A DNA stretch of 11,199 nucleotides from Betaproteobacteria bacterium (GTDB taxonomy: Bacteria; Pseudomonadota; Gammaproteobacteria; Burkholderiales; Burkholderiaceae_C): NCBI GenBank assembly GCA_005882155.1, contig VBCQ01000254.1, positions 1 through 11,199 of the forward strand. Reading direction: 5' to 3'. Shown here one piece after another: positions 6,199 through 11,199 of the stretch; the first letter of the stretch is position 1; every line of letters begins with the position of its first letter. The position numbers and the translations under genes were made by a program. The notes under the pieces were generated by a model that had not been told where the DNA came from, did not search any database, and was given only the letters and a program-made list of their open reading frames with translations.

Positions 6199-7136
6199 TC
6201 TGCCGCCGGTTGCAGATCGCGCCGCGCCTGCGCCACAGCCTGCTTCAAAGGCGTGTGCGGCAGCGTGCCGATAAGAGAGCGCAGCGTGGCGTCGTCGAGC
6301 TGGTGCGGCCGCTGCCAGAGGTGGCGCATCCGCACGACCTCGCGCCACATCGGCACCAGCGGCGAGCCCAGGCGGATCAGTCCCCACGGCATGCCGACGG
6401 TGCGCAAGGGCCGGCCGGCAACCGCCTCGACCGCTTCGCGCATCTGCTCGCCGGTGACGGCGTGGCCGGCGAAGTGAAAGCGGTGGTGCCCCTGCAGGCG
6501 GTCGCGCTGCTCGGCGACGCGAACAAAGGCGTGCGCGAGATCGGGCACGTACGCCCACGGATGAATCAATGCCGGGTCGCCCGGGTAGACGAAGCGGCCA
6601 GCCTTCAAGCGCGTCGTCAACACGAGATCGAGCCACGAGCCGCGCTCGGTGCCGCCGAAGAAGTCTCCGCTGCGAACGACTACGCTGTCGAGCCCCGGCG
6701 CGGCCGCCATGCGCGCTTCGATCTCGATGCGCATTCGCGCCTTCGGGACGTCGCCGCGCTCGGGCGTGGCCGGCGTCAGCAGCGGCGGCAGCTCGCGGCC
6801 GAAGTTGTAGACGCTGCCGGGCAGCATCAACAAGGCGCCCGTGCTGCTCGCCGCGGCGATCGCCGCGTCGGTGAGCGGCATCGCGAGGCGCTCCCACTCG
6901 GTGTACGGCGGATTGAGCGCGTTGACAACGACATCGGCGCCCTGGGCGGCCGCGGCGGTCGCCTTCGCGTCGAGCGCATCGCAGCGCATGGCTTGGATCT
7001 GCGGCCGCGCGGCCAACCCGACCGGCAGCGGCTTGCGCGACTGCGCGCGAACCGTCCAGCCGGCGTCGGCGAAGGCATGTGCGACGGCGTGGCCGATGCG
7101 ACCGGCGGCGCCGAGGATCAAGACGGTGGACGGCAT
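6156..7136 (-). CDS. Atypical SDR / NAD(P)-binding epimerase-like protein
   Basis: A 326-residue Rossmann-fold protein of the extended/atypical short-chain dehydrogenase superfamily. The dinucleotide motif GAAGRIG is at residues 9-15, followed by a basic segment (RAQSRKP) that suggests NADP(H). VVVNALNPPY and LPGSVYNFG mark the central strands. Tyr110 sits where the catalytic YxxxK would be, but the position four residues later is Arg114 (YNFGR), so classical SDR catalysis is doubtful. RSGDFFGG and HPWAYVPDLAHAFV are typical of epimerase/dehydratase-like members. Start: ATG 7136 has AGGAG six bases upstream; longer versions would run into the lysR promoter region. The last 14 codons overlap the rsmI 3' end and are low-complexity. 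It diverges from a LysR gene 87 bases away, which probably regulates it. Substrate is unknown. Confidence 0.87.
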   Translation of the reverse strand: MPSTVLILGAAGRIGHAVAHAFADAGWTVRAQSRKPLPVGLAARPQIQAMRCDALDAKATAAAAQGADVVVNALNPPYTEWERLAMPLTDAAIAAASSTGALLMLPGSVYNFGRELPPLLTPATPERGDVPKARMRIEIEARMAAAPGLDSVVVRSGDFFGGTERGSWLDLVLTTRLKAGRFVYPGDPALIHPWAYVPDLAHAFVRVAEQRDRLQGHHRFHFAGHAVTGEQMREAVEAVAGRPLRTVGMPWGLIRLGSPLVPMWREVVRMRHLWQRPHQLDDATLRSLIGTLPHTPLKQAVAQARRDLQPAADQSAAASFSANARA

Positions 7137-7142
7137 CGTGAG

Positions 7143-7147
7143 CTCCT
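7143..7147 (-). promoter_or_regulatory. Ribosome binding site of the SDR-like gene
   Basis: AGGAG on the minus strand lies six bases from ATG 7136. It selects this start over in-frame ATGs further upstream at 7166, 7208 and 7217. Confidence 0.8.
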
Positions 7148-7148
7148 G

Positions 7149-7167
7149 AATGAATCGATGCGGCATT
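7149..7167. promoter_or_regulatory. Candidate LysR operator in the lysR/SDR divergent region
   Basis: AATG and CATT form an inverted repeat separated by 11 bases, with a nested perfect ATGC-G-GCAT at 7158-7166. The site lies between the divergent SDR and lysR genes, where LysR-type regulators usually bind. A second inverted repeat, TGAAT-N15-ATTCA, is at 7196-7220. Neither exactly fits the T-N11-A core, so this is only a candidate. Confidence 0.3.
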
Positions 7168-7211
7168 GTTCGGCGCCGGATCCGCCGCTGGAAGATGAAT
7201 GGCTGCATGTC

Positions 7212-7217
7212 TATCAT
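7212..7217 (+). promoter_or_regulatory. Candidate -10 element of lysR (leaderless start)
   Basis: TATCAT matches the sigma-70 -10 box at five of six positions and ends six bases before ATG 7224. No Shine-Dalgarno precedes that ATG. Transcription would start at or next to the start codon, giving a leaderless mRNA. The -35 region is poor. Confidence 0.35.
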
Positions 7218-7223
7218 TCAGTC

Positions 7224-8117
7224 ATGAATAACACGACCGCGCGCCCGAGCGACCCCGACTGGGCTTTGCTTCGGGCCTTTCTGAGCGTCGCCCACAACGG
7301 CTCGCTGACCCGCGCGGCGCAGGAGCTCGGCAGCAGCCAGCCGACGCTGAGCCGGCAGATGGCGCGGCTCGAAGCGCAGGTCGGCAGTGCGTTGTTCGAG
7401 CGCACGCGGCGCGGCCTGCGGCTCACCGAAGCCGGTGAAGCCTTGCGCCTACCGGCGCTGCGAATGCACGAGCACGCGCTAGAGTGGTCGCTGGCGGCGG
7501 CCGGTCAATCGCGCTCGCTGGCCGGCACGGTGCGCCTCACCGCGAGCGAGATGGTCAGCGCCTACCTGCTGCCCGAGGTGCTGCGTGATCTGCGCCAAAG
7601 CCATCCGGAGATCCAGATCGAGCTCGTCGCGACCAACGCGGTGGAGAACCTGCTGGAGCGCGAGGCCGACATCGCGCTGCGCATGGTGCGGCCGACCCAG
7701 TCGGTGCTCGTCGCGCGCAAGCTGAGCGAGCTGCCGCTGCACATGTACGCGCATCGCGACTACGTCGAGGCCAACGGCAAGCCGACCGCCGCGACGATGC
7801 TGAAGCACCAATGGGTCGGCTACGACCGATCGGACCAGATGCTGCGCGGCTTTCGCGCCGCCGGATACCCGGTGGCGCGCGAGTTCTTCGCGTTTCGCTG
7901 CGACAACCAGATCGTCGCGTGGCACGCGGTGTTGGCGGGCTTGGGCATCGGCGTCGGCATGGAGCGCGTCGCGCGCCTGTGCCCCGATCTCGTTCGCGTG
8001 TTGCGCGACATCAAAGTGCCGAGCATGCCGTTGTGGATCACGGCGCACCGCGATCTACGCAGCACGCCGCGAGTCAAGCGGGTGTTCGACGCGCTCACCG
8101 AAGCGTTCGCTCGGTGA
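7224..8117 (+). CDS. LysR-family transcriptional regulator
   Basis: A 297-residue LysR-type regulator. The N-terminal winged helix-turn-helix is at about residues 12-70 (LLRAFLSVAHNGSLTRAAQELGSS followed by PTLSRQMARLE and LFERTRRGLRLTEAG). A linker helix and a periplasmic-binding-protein-like effector domain follow from about residue 92 (GTVRLTASEMVSAYLLPEVL) to the end, with the common ADIALRM strand. Members bind DNA as tetramers and respond to a small effector. It diverges from the SDR-like gene, the usual arrangement for a LysR gene and its target, and probably also represses itself. The start at 7224 is the first Met before the HTH; upstream in-frame sequence is antisense to the SDR gene. 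There is no Shine-Dalgarno, but there is a -10-like TATCAT at the right distance for a leaderless message. The effector cannot be predicted. Confidence 0.95.
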   Translation: MNNTTARPSDPDWALLRAFLSVAHNGSLTRAAQELGSSQPTLSRQMARLEAQVGSALFERTRRGLRLTEAGEALRLPALRMHEHALEWSLAAAGQSRSLAGTVRLTASEMVSAYLLPEVLRDLRQSHPEIQIELVATNAVENLLEREADIALRMVRPTQSVLVARKLSELPLHMYAHRDYVEANGKPTAATMLKHQWVGYDRSDQMLRGFRAAGYPVAREFFAFRCDNQIVAWHAVLAGLGIGVGMERVARLCPDLVRVLRDIKVPSMPLWITAHRDLRSTPRVKRVFDALTEAFAR

Positions 8118-8119
8118 GC

Positions 8120-8146
8120 CGCCGAAGATGACTTACGGCTTCGGCG
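8120..8146. terminator. Weak bidirectional hairpin between lysR and the small exported protein gene
   Basis: CGCCGAAG (8120-8127) and CTTCGGCG (8139-8146) form a perfect 8-bp stem with an 11-base loop, located where the two convergent genes end and covering the stop codon of the minus-strand gene. There is no T-tract on either side, so termination would be weak or Rho-assisted. Confidence 0.35.
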
Positions 8147-8474
8147 CCGTCTGCGCGTCGTGCTTTTGCTGATAGATGTCTTTGCTCGCCTTGTTCTGCA
8201 TCTTCGCCAGGCGCTTGCGCTCTTGCTTCGTCACGGTGCCATCTGACTTGGCCTTGGCTTCGGCCTTGTTGATCGCGGCCTGTTCACGCTCGAGATTGTA
8301 GGTTTCCTTCGCGGTGAGCTGGCCCGAGCCCACGCCTTGCTGGATGCGTTTTTGTTGATTCGCTTCGCGCTTGTCGACGCGTGGTGTCTGCGGTGCGGAT
8401 GCGGCTTGTGCAAATGCGCCGAGGGTCGCGATGGCCATTGTGGCGCCGACCGCGAAGGTCTTGAAGTTCAGCAT
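8133..8474 (-). CDS. Small exported helical protein with EF-hand-like repeats, function unknown
   Basis: A 113-residue protein with a clear signal peptide: the Lys-containing start MLNFKTF, the hydrophobic core VGATMAIATLGAFA, and likely cleavage near AQA/AS at residue 25-26. The mature 88 residues are highly charged and predicted helical. Two related units are visible: a GxLTxxExxxLExxQ unit (GQLTAKETYNLEREQ) and a DGxVTxxExxxLxxxQ unit (DGTVTKQERKRLAKMQ). These resemble EF-hand or calcium-dockerin half-loops but lack the full set of acidic ligands. The protein ends in a KHDAQTAPKP tail. Start: ATG 8474 has AAGGA (8481-8485) six bases upstream. Unnamed proteins of this design are common in beta- and gammaproteobacteria; I know of no established function. 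A periplasmic location is inferred. It is monocistronic and divergent from tldD. Confidence 0.82.
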   Translation of the reverse strand: MLNFKTFAVGATMAIATLGAFAQAASAPQTPRVDKREANQQKRIQQGVGSGQLTAKETYNLEREQAAINKAEAKAKSDGTVTKQERKRLAKMQNKASKDIYQQKHDAQTAPKP

Positions 8475-8480
8475 GGTCGT

Positions 8481-8485
8481 TCCTT
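8481..8485 (-). promoter_or_regulatory. Ribosome binding site of the small exported protein gene
   Basis: AAGGA on the minus strand lies six bases before ATG 8474. It selects the start that begins with the signal peptide; an upstream reading-frame extension to 8756 runs antisense into tldD. Confidence 0.75.
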
Positions 8486-8587
8486 TCGGTTGTCGTTTGG
8501 ACGTTAGATTGAAGGTTGACGGGCCCGTACATCCAGCAACGACTCCGCGCGCATGGTCGCCTACAGCGCCTTCGTAAAGAACGGTTA

Positions 8588-8606
8588 AAGCGCGCGCTTC
8601 TACAAT
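8588..8606 (+). promoter_or_regulatory. Candidate tldD promoter -10 with an adjacent palindrome
   Basis: TACAAT at 8601-8606 matches the sigma-70 -10 box at five of six positions and lies about 30 bases before the tldD ATG. No good -35 is found at 16-18 bases. A perfect 12-bp palindrome, AAGCGCGCGCTT (8588-8599), sits directly against the -10 box and could be an operator. A Shine-Dalgarno GAGGA follows at 8623-8627, seven bases before ATG 8635. Confidence 0.45.
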
Positions 8607-8634
8607 CGTCCGTCGCCATCCCGAGGACTCGGCC

Positions 8635-10110
8635 ATGATCTCGCGCGAACCTACTCTCGAACGGTTGGCCATCGCCCGCTCGCTGCTGCTGGAGCCGTTC
8701 GGCCTCACCGATGCCTCGCTGTCGAAAGCGCTGCAAGCCATTGCGACGCACCGCATCGATGACGCCGACCTCTACTTCCAGTACACGCGCAGCGAAGGCT
8801 GGAGCCTCGAGGAAGGGATTGTGAAGAGCGGCAGCTTCGGCATCGACCAAGGCGTCGGCGTGCGCGCGGTGGCCGGTGAAAAAACCGCGTTCGCGTACTC
8901 CGACGACATCTCCGAAGCGGCTTTGCTCGATGCTGCGCAGACGGTGCGAACGATCGCTGCGGCAGGCCAAAGCCGCAAGGTCAAGGTAAGCGGACAGCAC
9001 ACCGTCGCCGGCAGCCGAATGCTGTACGCGCCGATGGACCCGATCGCGACGCTCGACAGCACGCAGAAGGTCGCGCTGCTCGAGAAGGTGGAGAAGCTCG
9101 CGCGCGCCAAGGACCCGCGCATTGCGCAGGTGATGGCGGGCCTGGCCGGCGAATACGACGTCGTGATGGTCGCGCGCGCCGATGGCACGCTGGCGGCCGA
9201 TGTGCGCCCGCTGGTGCGCCTGTCCGTGACCGTGATCGCCGAGCAGACGATCAACGGCGAGACGCGGCGCGAGGTCGGCACCGGCGGTGGCGGCGGGCGC
9301 TTCGGCTTCGGCTACTTTCACGACAGCGTCATCGAGAGCTATGTCAACGATGCGGTGAAGGCGGCGCTGACCAACCTCGAATCGCGGCCCGCGCCGGCCG
9401 GCGAAATGAACGTGGTGCTCGGCGCCGGCTGGCCCGGCATCTTGCTGCACGAGGCGATAGGTCACGGCCTCGAAGGCGATTTCAACCGCAAGGGATCGAG
9501 CGCGTTCTCGGGCCGCATCGGTCAGCGCGTCGCCGCCAAAGGCGTGACCGTGCTCGACGACGGCACCTTGCCCGATCGGCGCGGCTCGCTCAATGTCGAC
9601 GACGAAGGCAACGCCACCCAGCGCAACGTGCTGATCGAAGACGGCATCCTGAAGGGCTACATCCAAGACGCGATGAACGCGCGGCTGATGAAGGTCGCGC
9701 CGACCGGCAATGGCCGCCGCGAGAGCTATGCCGCGGTGCCGATGCCGCGCATGACCAACACCTACATGCTCGGCGGCGACAAGACCAAGGAAGAGATCAT
9801 CGCGGGCCTCAAGCGCGGCCTGTACGCGAGCAACTTCGGCGGCGGTCAGGTCGACATCACGAGCGGCAAGTTCGTGTTCTCGGCCAGCGAAGCGTTCTGG
9901 GTCGAGGATGGAAAAATCCAGTACCCGGTGAAGGGCGCGACGATCATCGGCAACGGCCCCGATGCGCTCACGCGCGTGTCGATGATCGGCAACGACATGA
10001 AGCTCGACACCGGAGTCGGCACTTGCGGCAAGGAAGGCCAGAGCGTGCCCGTCGGTGTGGGTCAGCCGACGCTGCGGATCGACGGGTTGACTGTCGGCGG
10101 GACGGCGTAG
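8635..10110 (+). CDS. tldD: Metalloprotease TldD
   Basis: A complete 491-residue TldD, the zinc metalloprotease subunit that works in a heterodimer with TldE/PmbA to degrade unfolded or modified peptides. In E. coli it is needed for microcin B17 maturation and CcdA decay. The HExxxH zinc motif is HEAIGH at residues 272-277, followed by GLEGDFNRKGSSAF. The third ligand candidate, Cys464, lies in the conserved GTCGKEGQ block near the C-terminus. Other family blocks are YFQYTRSEGWSLEEG near residue 50, the Gly-rich GTGGGGGRFGFGYF around 217-230, and PRMTNTYMLGG. ATG 8635 has GAGGA seven bases upstream. Length fits the family (about 480-490). The partner tldE/pmbA is not in the window, which is usual because the two are typically unlinked. 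Confident call. Confidence 0.97.
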   Translation: MISREPTLERLAIARSLLLEPFGLTDASLSKALQAIATHRIDDADLYFQYTRSEGWSLEEGIVKSGSFGIDQGVGVRAVAGEKTAFAYSDDISEAALLDAAQTVRTIAAAGQSRKVKVSGQHTVAGSRMLYAPMDPIATLDSTQKVALLEKVEKLARAKDPRIAQVMAGLAGEYDVVMVARADGTLAADVRPLVRLSVTVIAEQTINGETRREVGTGGGGGRFGFGYFHDSVIESYVNDAVKAALTNLESRPAPAGEMNVVLGAGWPGILLHEAIGHGLEGDFNRKGSSAFSGRIGQRVAAKGVTVLDDGTLPDRRGSLNVDDEGNATQRNVLIEDGILKGYIQDAMNARLMKVAPTGNGRRESYAAVPMPRMTNTYMLGGDKTKEEIIAGLKRGLYASNFGGGQVDITSGKFVFSASEAFWVEDGKIQYPVKGATIIGNGPDALTRVSMIGNDMKLDTGVGTCGKEGQSVPVGVGQPTLRIDGLTVGGTA

Positions 10111-10119
10111 CTCCCCGCT

Positions 10120-10205
10120 CCGTTCGGCCTGATCCTTCGATACCTCAGGACAGGGTCCGCTTCGCGGATCGAAGGCCCAGCGCTTCGATACCTCAGCGCG
10201 AACGG
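10120..10205. repeat. Composite palindromic intergenic element between tldD and the FAH-family gene
   Basis: The element is bounded by an inverted repeat CCGTTCG (10120-10126) / CGAACGG (10199-10205). Inside, CTTCGATACCTCAG occurs twice as a 14-base direct repeat (10135-10148 and 10183-10196). CCTTCGAT (10134-10141) pairs with ATCGAAGG (10168-10175), enclosing TCCGC-TTC-GCGGA (10156-10168). It lies between two convergent genes and may act as a transcription barrier. Its terminal palindromes and internal duplication resemble mobile REP/MITE-like intergenic repeats of Burkholderiales. Whether other copies exist in the genome cannot be seen here. Confidence 0.55.
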
Positions 10206-10226
10206 ATCCGCATCAAGGCGGTTAGC

Positions 10227-11012
10227 TCACACCACCTTCACATTCAACGTCGGCATGCCGGCGATGAAGCCTTCCATCACATCACCGGGCACCACCGGTC
10301 CGACGTTCTCCGGCGTCCCGCTGAAGATGATGTCGCCGGGCATCAGCTCGAATGCCTGCGACAGCTTGCTGACCTGCTCGGCGACGTTCCAGATCATCTG
10401 GTTCAGGTTGGCGTTCTGCTTGATCGCGCCATTGACCTTCAGCACAATCGCGCCCGCCGCGTAGTGACCGATCTGCGCCGCGCGATGGATCGGCCCGATC
10501 GGCGCCGAGTGGTCGAAGCTCTTGCCGATCTCCCACGGCTTTTTCTCTTCGCCCATCGCGCGCTGCAGATCGCGCCGCGTCATGTCCAGGCCGACCGCAT
10601 AACCGTAGACGAGATCGAGCGCACGCTCGATCGGCACGTTCTTGCCGCCGCGATGAAGCGCCGCGACGAGCTCGAGCTCGTAGTGGTAGTTCTTGGTCAG
10701 CGTCGGATACGGATGGTCGGCGGTCGTGCCGGGCGCGACGTACTGGATCGCGTCGCTCGGTTTCTGAAAGAAGAACGGCGGCTCGCGCGTCGGGTCGGAT
10801 CCCATCTCGCGCGCGTGCGCGACGTAATTGCGGCCGATGCAGTAGATGCGGCGCACCGGGAACATCTCGCTCGCCCCGGCCACCGGCAGCATCGGCTGCG
10901 GCACGCTGAACAGGGTCTTCGCGTCAGTTGCCGCGTCGCTGTTCGTTGCACACCCCGCGACGGCGCCAAGTCCCACCAGCGCGCCGCTCGACAACATGCT
11001 TCTGCGGTCCAT
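10227..11012 (-). CDS. Fumarylacetoacetate-hydrolase-family enzyme with a Tat lipoprotein signal
   Basis: A 261-residue protein whose C-terminal 210 residues are a FAH domain of the FAHD1/HpcE type, metal-dependent hydrolases, isomerases or decarboxylases of 2-oxo acid substrates. The domain opens with FPVRRIYCIGRNY (from 51). The metal ligands Glu112 and Glu114 (YELEL) and Asp143 (GLDMTRRDLQ) are present with the usual 29-residue spacing. KSFDHSAPIGP and the C-terminal GDIIFSGTPENVGPV block are also present. Unusually, residues 1-21 look like a twin-arginine lipoprotein signal: RR at 3-4, a hydrophobic stretch, then the lipobox VAGC with Cys21. A strong Shine-Dalgarno (AAAGGAG, 11018-11024) five bases before ATG 11012 supports translation of this leader. 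It would be exported folded and lipid-anchored. The enzyme class is firm; export is predicted; the substrate is unknown. Confidence 0.9.
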   Translation of the reverse strand: MDRRSMLSSGALVGLGAVAGCATNSDAATDAKTLFSVPQPMLPVAGASEMFPVRRIYCIGRNYVAHAREMGSDPTREPPFFFQKPSDAIQYVAPGTTADHPYPTLTKNYHYELELVAALHRGGKNVPIERALDLVYGYAVGLDMTRRDLQRAMGEEKKPWEIGKSFDHSAPIGPIHRAAQIGHYAAGAIVLKVNGAIKQNANLNQMIWNVAEQVSKLSQAFELMPGDIIFSGTPENVGPVVPGDVMEGFIAGMPTLNVKVV

Positions 11013-11017
11013 AACGG

Positions 11018-11024
11018 CTCCTTT
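11018..11024 (-). promoter_or_regulatory. Ribosome binding site of the FAH-family gene
   Basis: AAAGGAG on the minus strand lies five bases from ATG 11012. It is the best Shine-Dalgarno in the window and shows that the signal-peptide form, not a shorter cytoplasmic form, is the main product. Confidence 0.85.
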
Positions 11025-11044
11025 CTGTCCAGGCCATCCATCGT

Positions 11045-11073
11045 GCTACATTCGCGCCCATGTTGGTCAGCAA
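11045..11073 (-). promoter_or_regulatory. Candidate promoter of the FAH-family gene
   Basis: On the minus strand, TTGCTG (11068-11073) and TGTAGC (11045-11050) are 17 bases apart, as expected for -35 and -10 boxes, but each is an imperfect match. The -10 overlaps the candidate -10 of the divergent leader peptide (11047-11052). Confidence 0.3.
11047..11052 (+). promoter_or_regulatory. Candidate -10 element of the leader-peptide transcript
   Basis: TACATT matches the -10 consensus at four of six positions and ends seven bases before ATG 11060. No Shine-Dalgarno is present, so the leader peptide may be translated from a leaderless transcript, as reported for the trp leader of Sinorhizobium meliloti. 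No convincing -35 box is seen. Confidence 0.35.
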
Positions 11074-11137
11074 GCCTTACTTTTTTGCCCACTTTTGGTT
11101 CTCGCACCGCCCGGCGGATGGAGAGGCAAGCGCATAG
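11060..11137 (+). CDS. Aromatic-rich attenuator leader peptide (25 aa)
   Basis: A short reading frame of 25 codons ending in TAG. Residues 7-14 read YFFAHFWF: four Phe, one Trp and one Tyr among eight codons, a density hard to explain by chance in this GC-rich DNA (the Phe codons are mostly TTT). It is followed 28 bases later by an intrinsic terminator whose 5' arm is perfectly complementary to codons 17-20 of the frame (11108-11117). Expected role: a ribosome-stalling leader that senses charged tRNA-Phe (and perhaps tRNA-Trp/Tyr) and controls an aromatic biosynthesis gene just right of the window, for example DAHP synthase, pheA or a similar gene. There is no clear Shine-Dalgarno; a TACATT seven bases upstream suggests leaderless initiation. 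The peptide itself probably has no further function. Confidence 0.75.
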   Translation: MLVSKPYFFAHFWFSHRPADGEASA

Positions 11138-11177
11138 GCAAGAGTAGAGCGCAAACCGAATCCCAAACCGCCGGGCG
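11108..11177 (+). promoter_or_regulatory. Antiterminator pairing of the attenuator
   Basis: CGCCCGGCGG (11108-11117, inside the leader peptide) is an exact 10-base complement of CCGCCGGGCG (11168-11177), which contains most of the terminator's 5' arm. The two structures exclude each other. A ribosome stalled at the upstream Tyr/Phe codons leaves 11108-11117 free to pair and blocks the terminator. A ribosome that reaches the stop at 11135-11137 covers this segment and lets the terminator form. Confidence 0.7.
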
Positions 11178-11196
11178 AACCCCGGCGGTTTTTTTT
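11165..11196 (+). terminator. Intrinsic terminator of the attenuator
   Basis: AAACCGCCGGG (11165-11175) and CCCGGCGGTTT (11181-11191) form a perfect 11-bp stem with loop CGAAC, running straight into eight T residues (11189-11196). This is the only canonical Rho-independent terminator in the window. It lies downstream of the leader peptide on the same strand and has no full-length gene to terminate, which supports an attenuator role. Confidence 0.93.
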
Positions 11197-11199
11197 CGC

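Noticed and set aside
5260..6897. Minus-strand open frame (545 codons) across rsmI and the SDR-like gene
   Set aside because: It is antisense to rsmI and out of frame with the SDR gene, and its translation is Arg/Ala-rich with no domain.
6210..7223. N-terminal extension of the LysR protein
   Set aside because: The frame is open only because it is antisense to the SDR gene; the LysR HTH begins a few residues after ATG 7224.
1..11199. CRISPR array, prophage, insertion sequence, toxin-antitoxin or defence island
   Set aside because: No spaced direct repeats of CRISPR type, no transposase, integrase or phage protein and no defence-family domain could be recognised on either strand.

Overview
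The window is compact, GC-rich (C/G-biased third positions) chromosomal DNA. The PilT/PilU pair with a cyclic-nucleotide-binding gene between them, a YraN-DiaA-DolP cluster without LpoA, and GC-rich intergenic palindromic elements all suggest a betaproteobacterium, most likely Burkholderiales. This assignment is an inference from protein similarity and gene order. No phage, transposase, CRISPR, rRNA or tRNA is visible.

Layout. (1) Positions 1-2623, plus strand: a type IV pilus retraction operon made of the 3' part of pilT, a small stand-alone cyclic-nucleotide-binding protein, and pilU. (2) 2624-2742: a palindrome-rich intergenic element. (3) 2743-3636, plus: a 3-hydroxyisobutyrate-dehydrogenase-family oxidoreductase. 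(4) 3643-5291, minus: yraN, diaA and dolP, in the order known from gammaproteobacteria. diaA and dolP overlap by ATGA. rsmI (5281-6198, plus) diverges from yraN with overlapping 5' ends. (5) 6156-7136, minus: an atypical SDR/NAD(P)-binding protein, diverging from a LysR regulator (7224-8117, plus). (6) 8133-8474, minus: a small exported helical protein with EF-hand-like repeats. (7) 8635-10110, plus: metalloprotease tldD. (8) 10120-10205: a second palindromic intergenic element. (9) 10227-11012, minus: a fumarylacetoacetate-hydrolase (FAH) family enzyme with a twin-arginine lipoprotein signal. (10) 11060-11196, plus: a short leader peptide rich in Phe/Tyr/Trp, followed by a strong intrinsic terminator. 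Part of the leader coding sequence is a perfect 10-nt complement of the terminator's 5' arm. This is a textbook ribosome-mediated attenuator, and its regulated gene lies just beyond the window.

Most genes are ordinary housekeeping or envelope functions: pilus retraction, 16S rRNA methylation, DnaA/DiaA-linked or phosphoheptose-isomerase-like activity, outer-membrane quality control and peptide maturation. The points most worth following up are the aromatic-amino-acid attenuator at the right edge, the apparently exported lipoprotein FAH enzyme, the complete GmhA-type metal site in the DiaA-position protein, and the cyclic-nucleotide-binding protein inside the retraction-motor operon.
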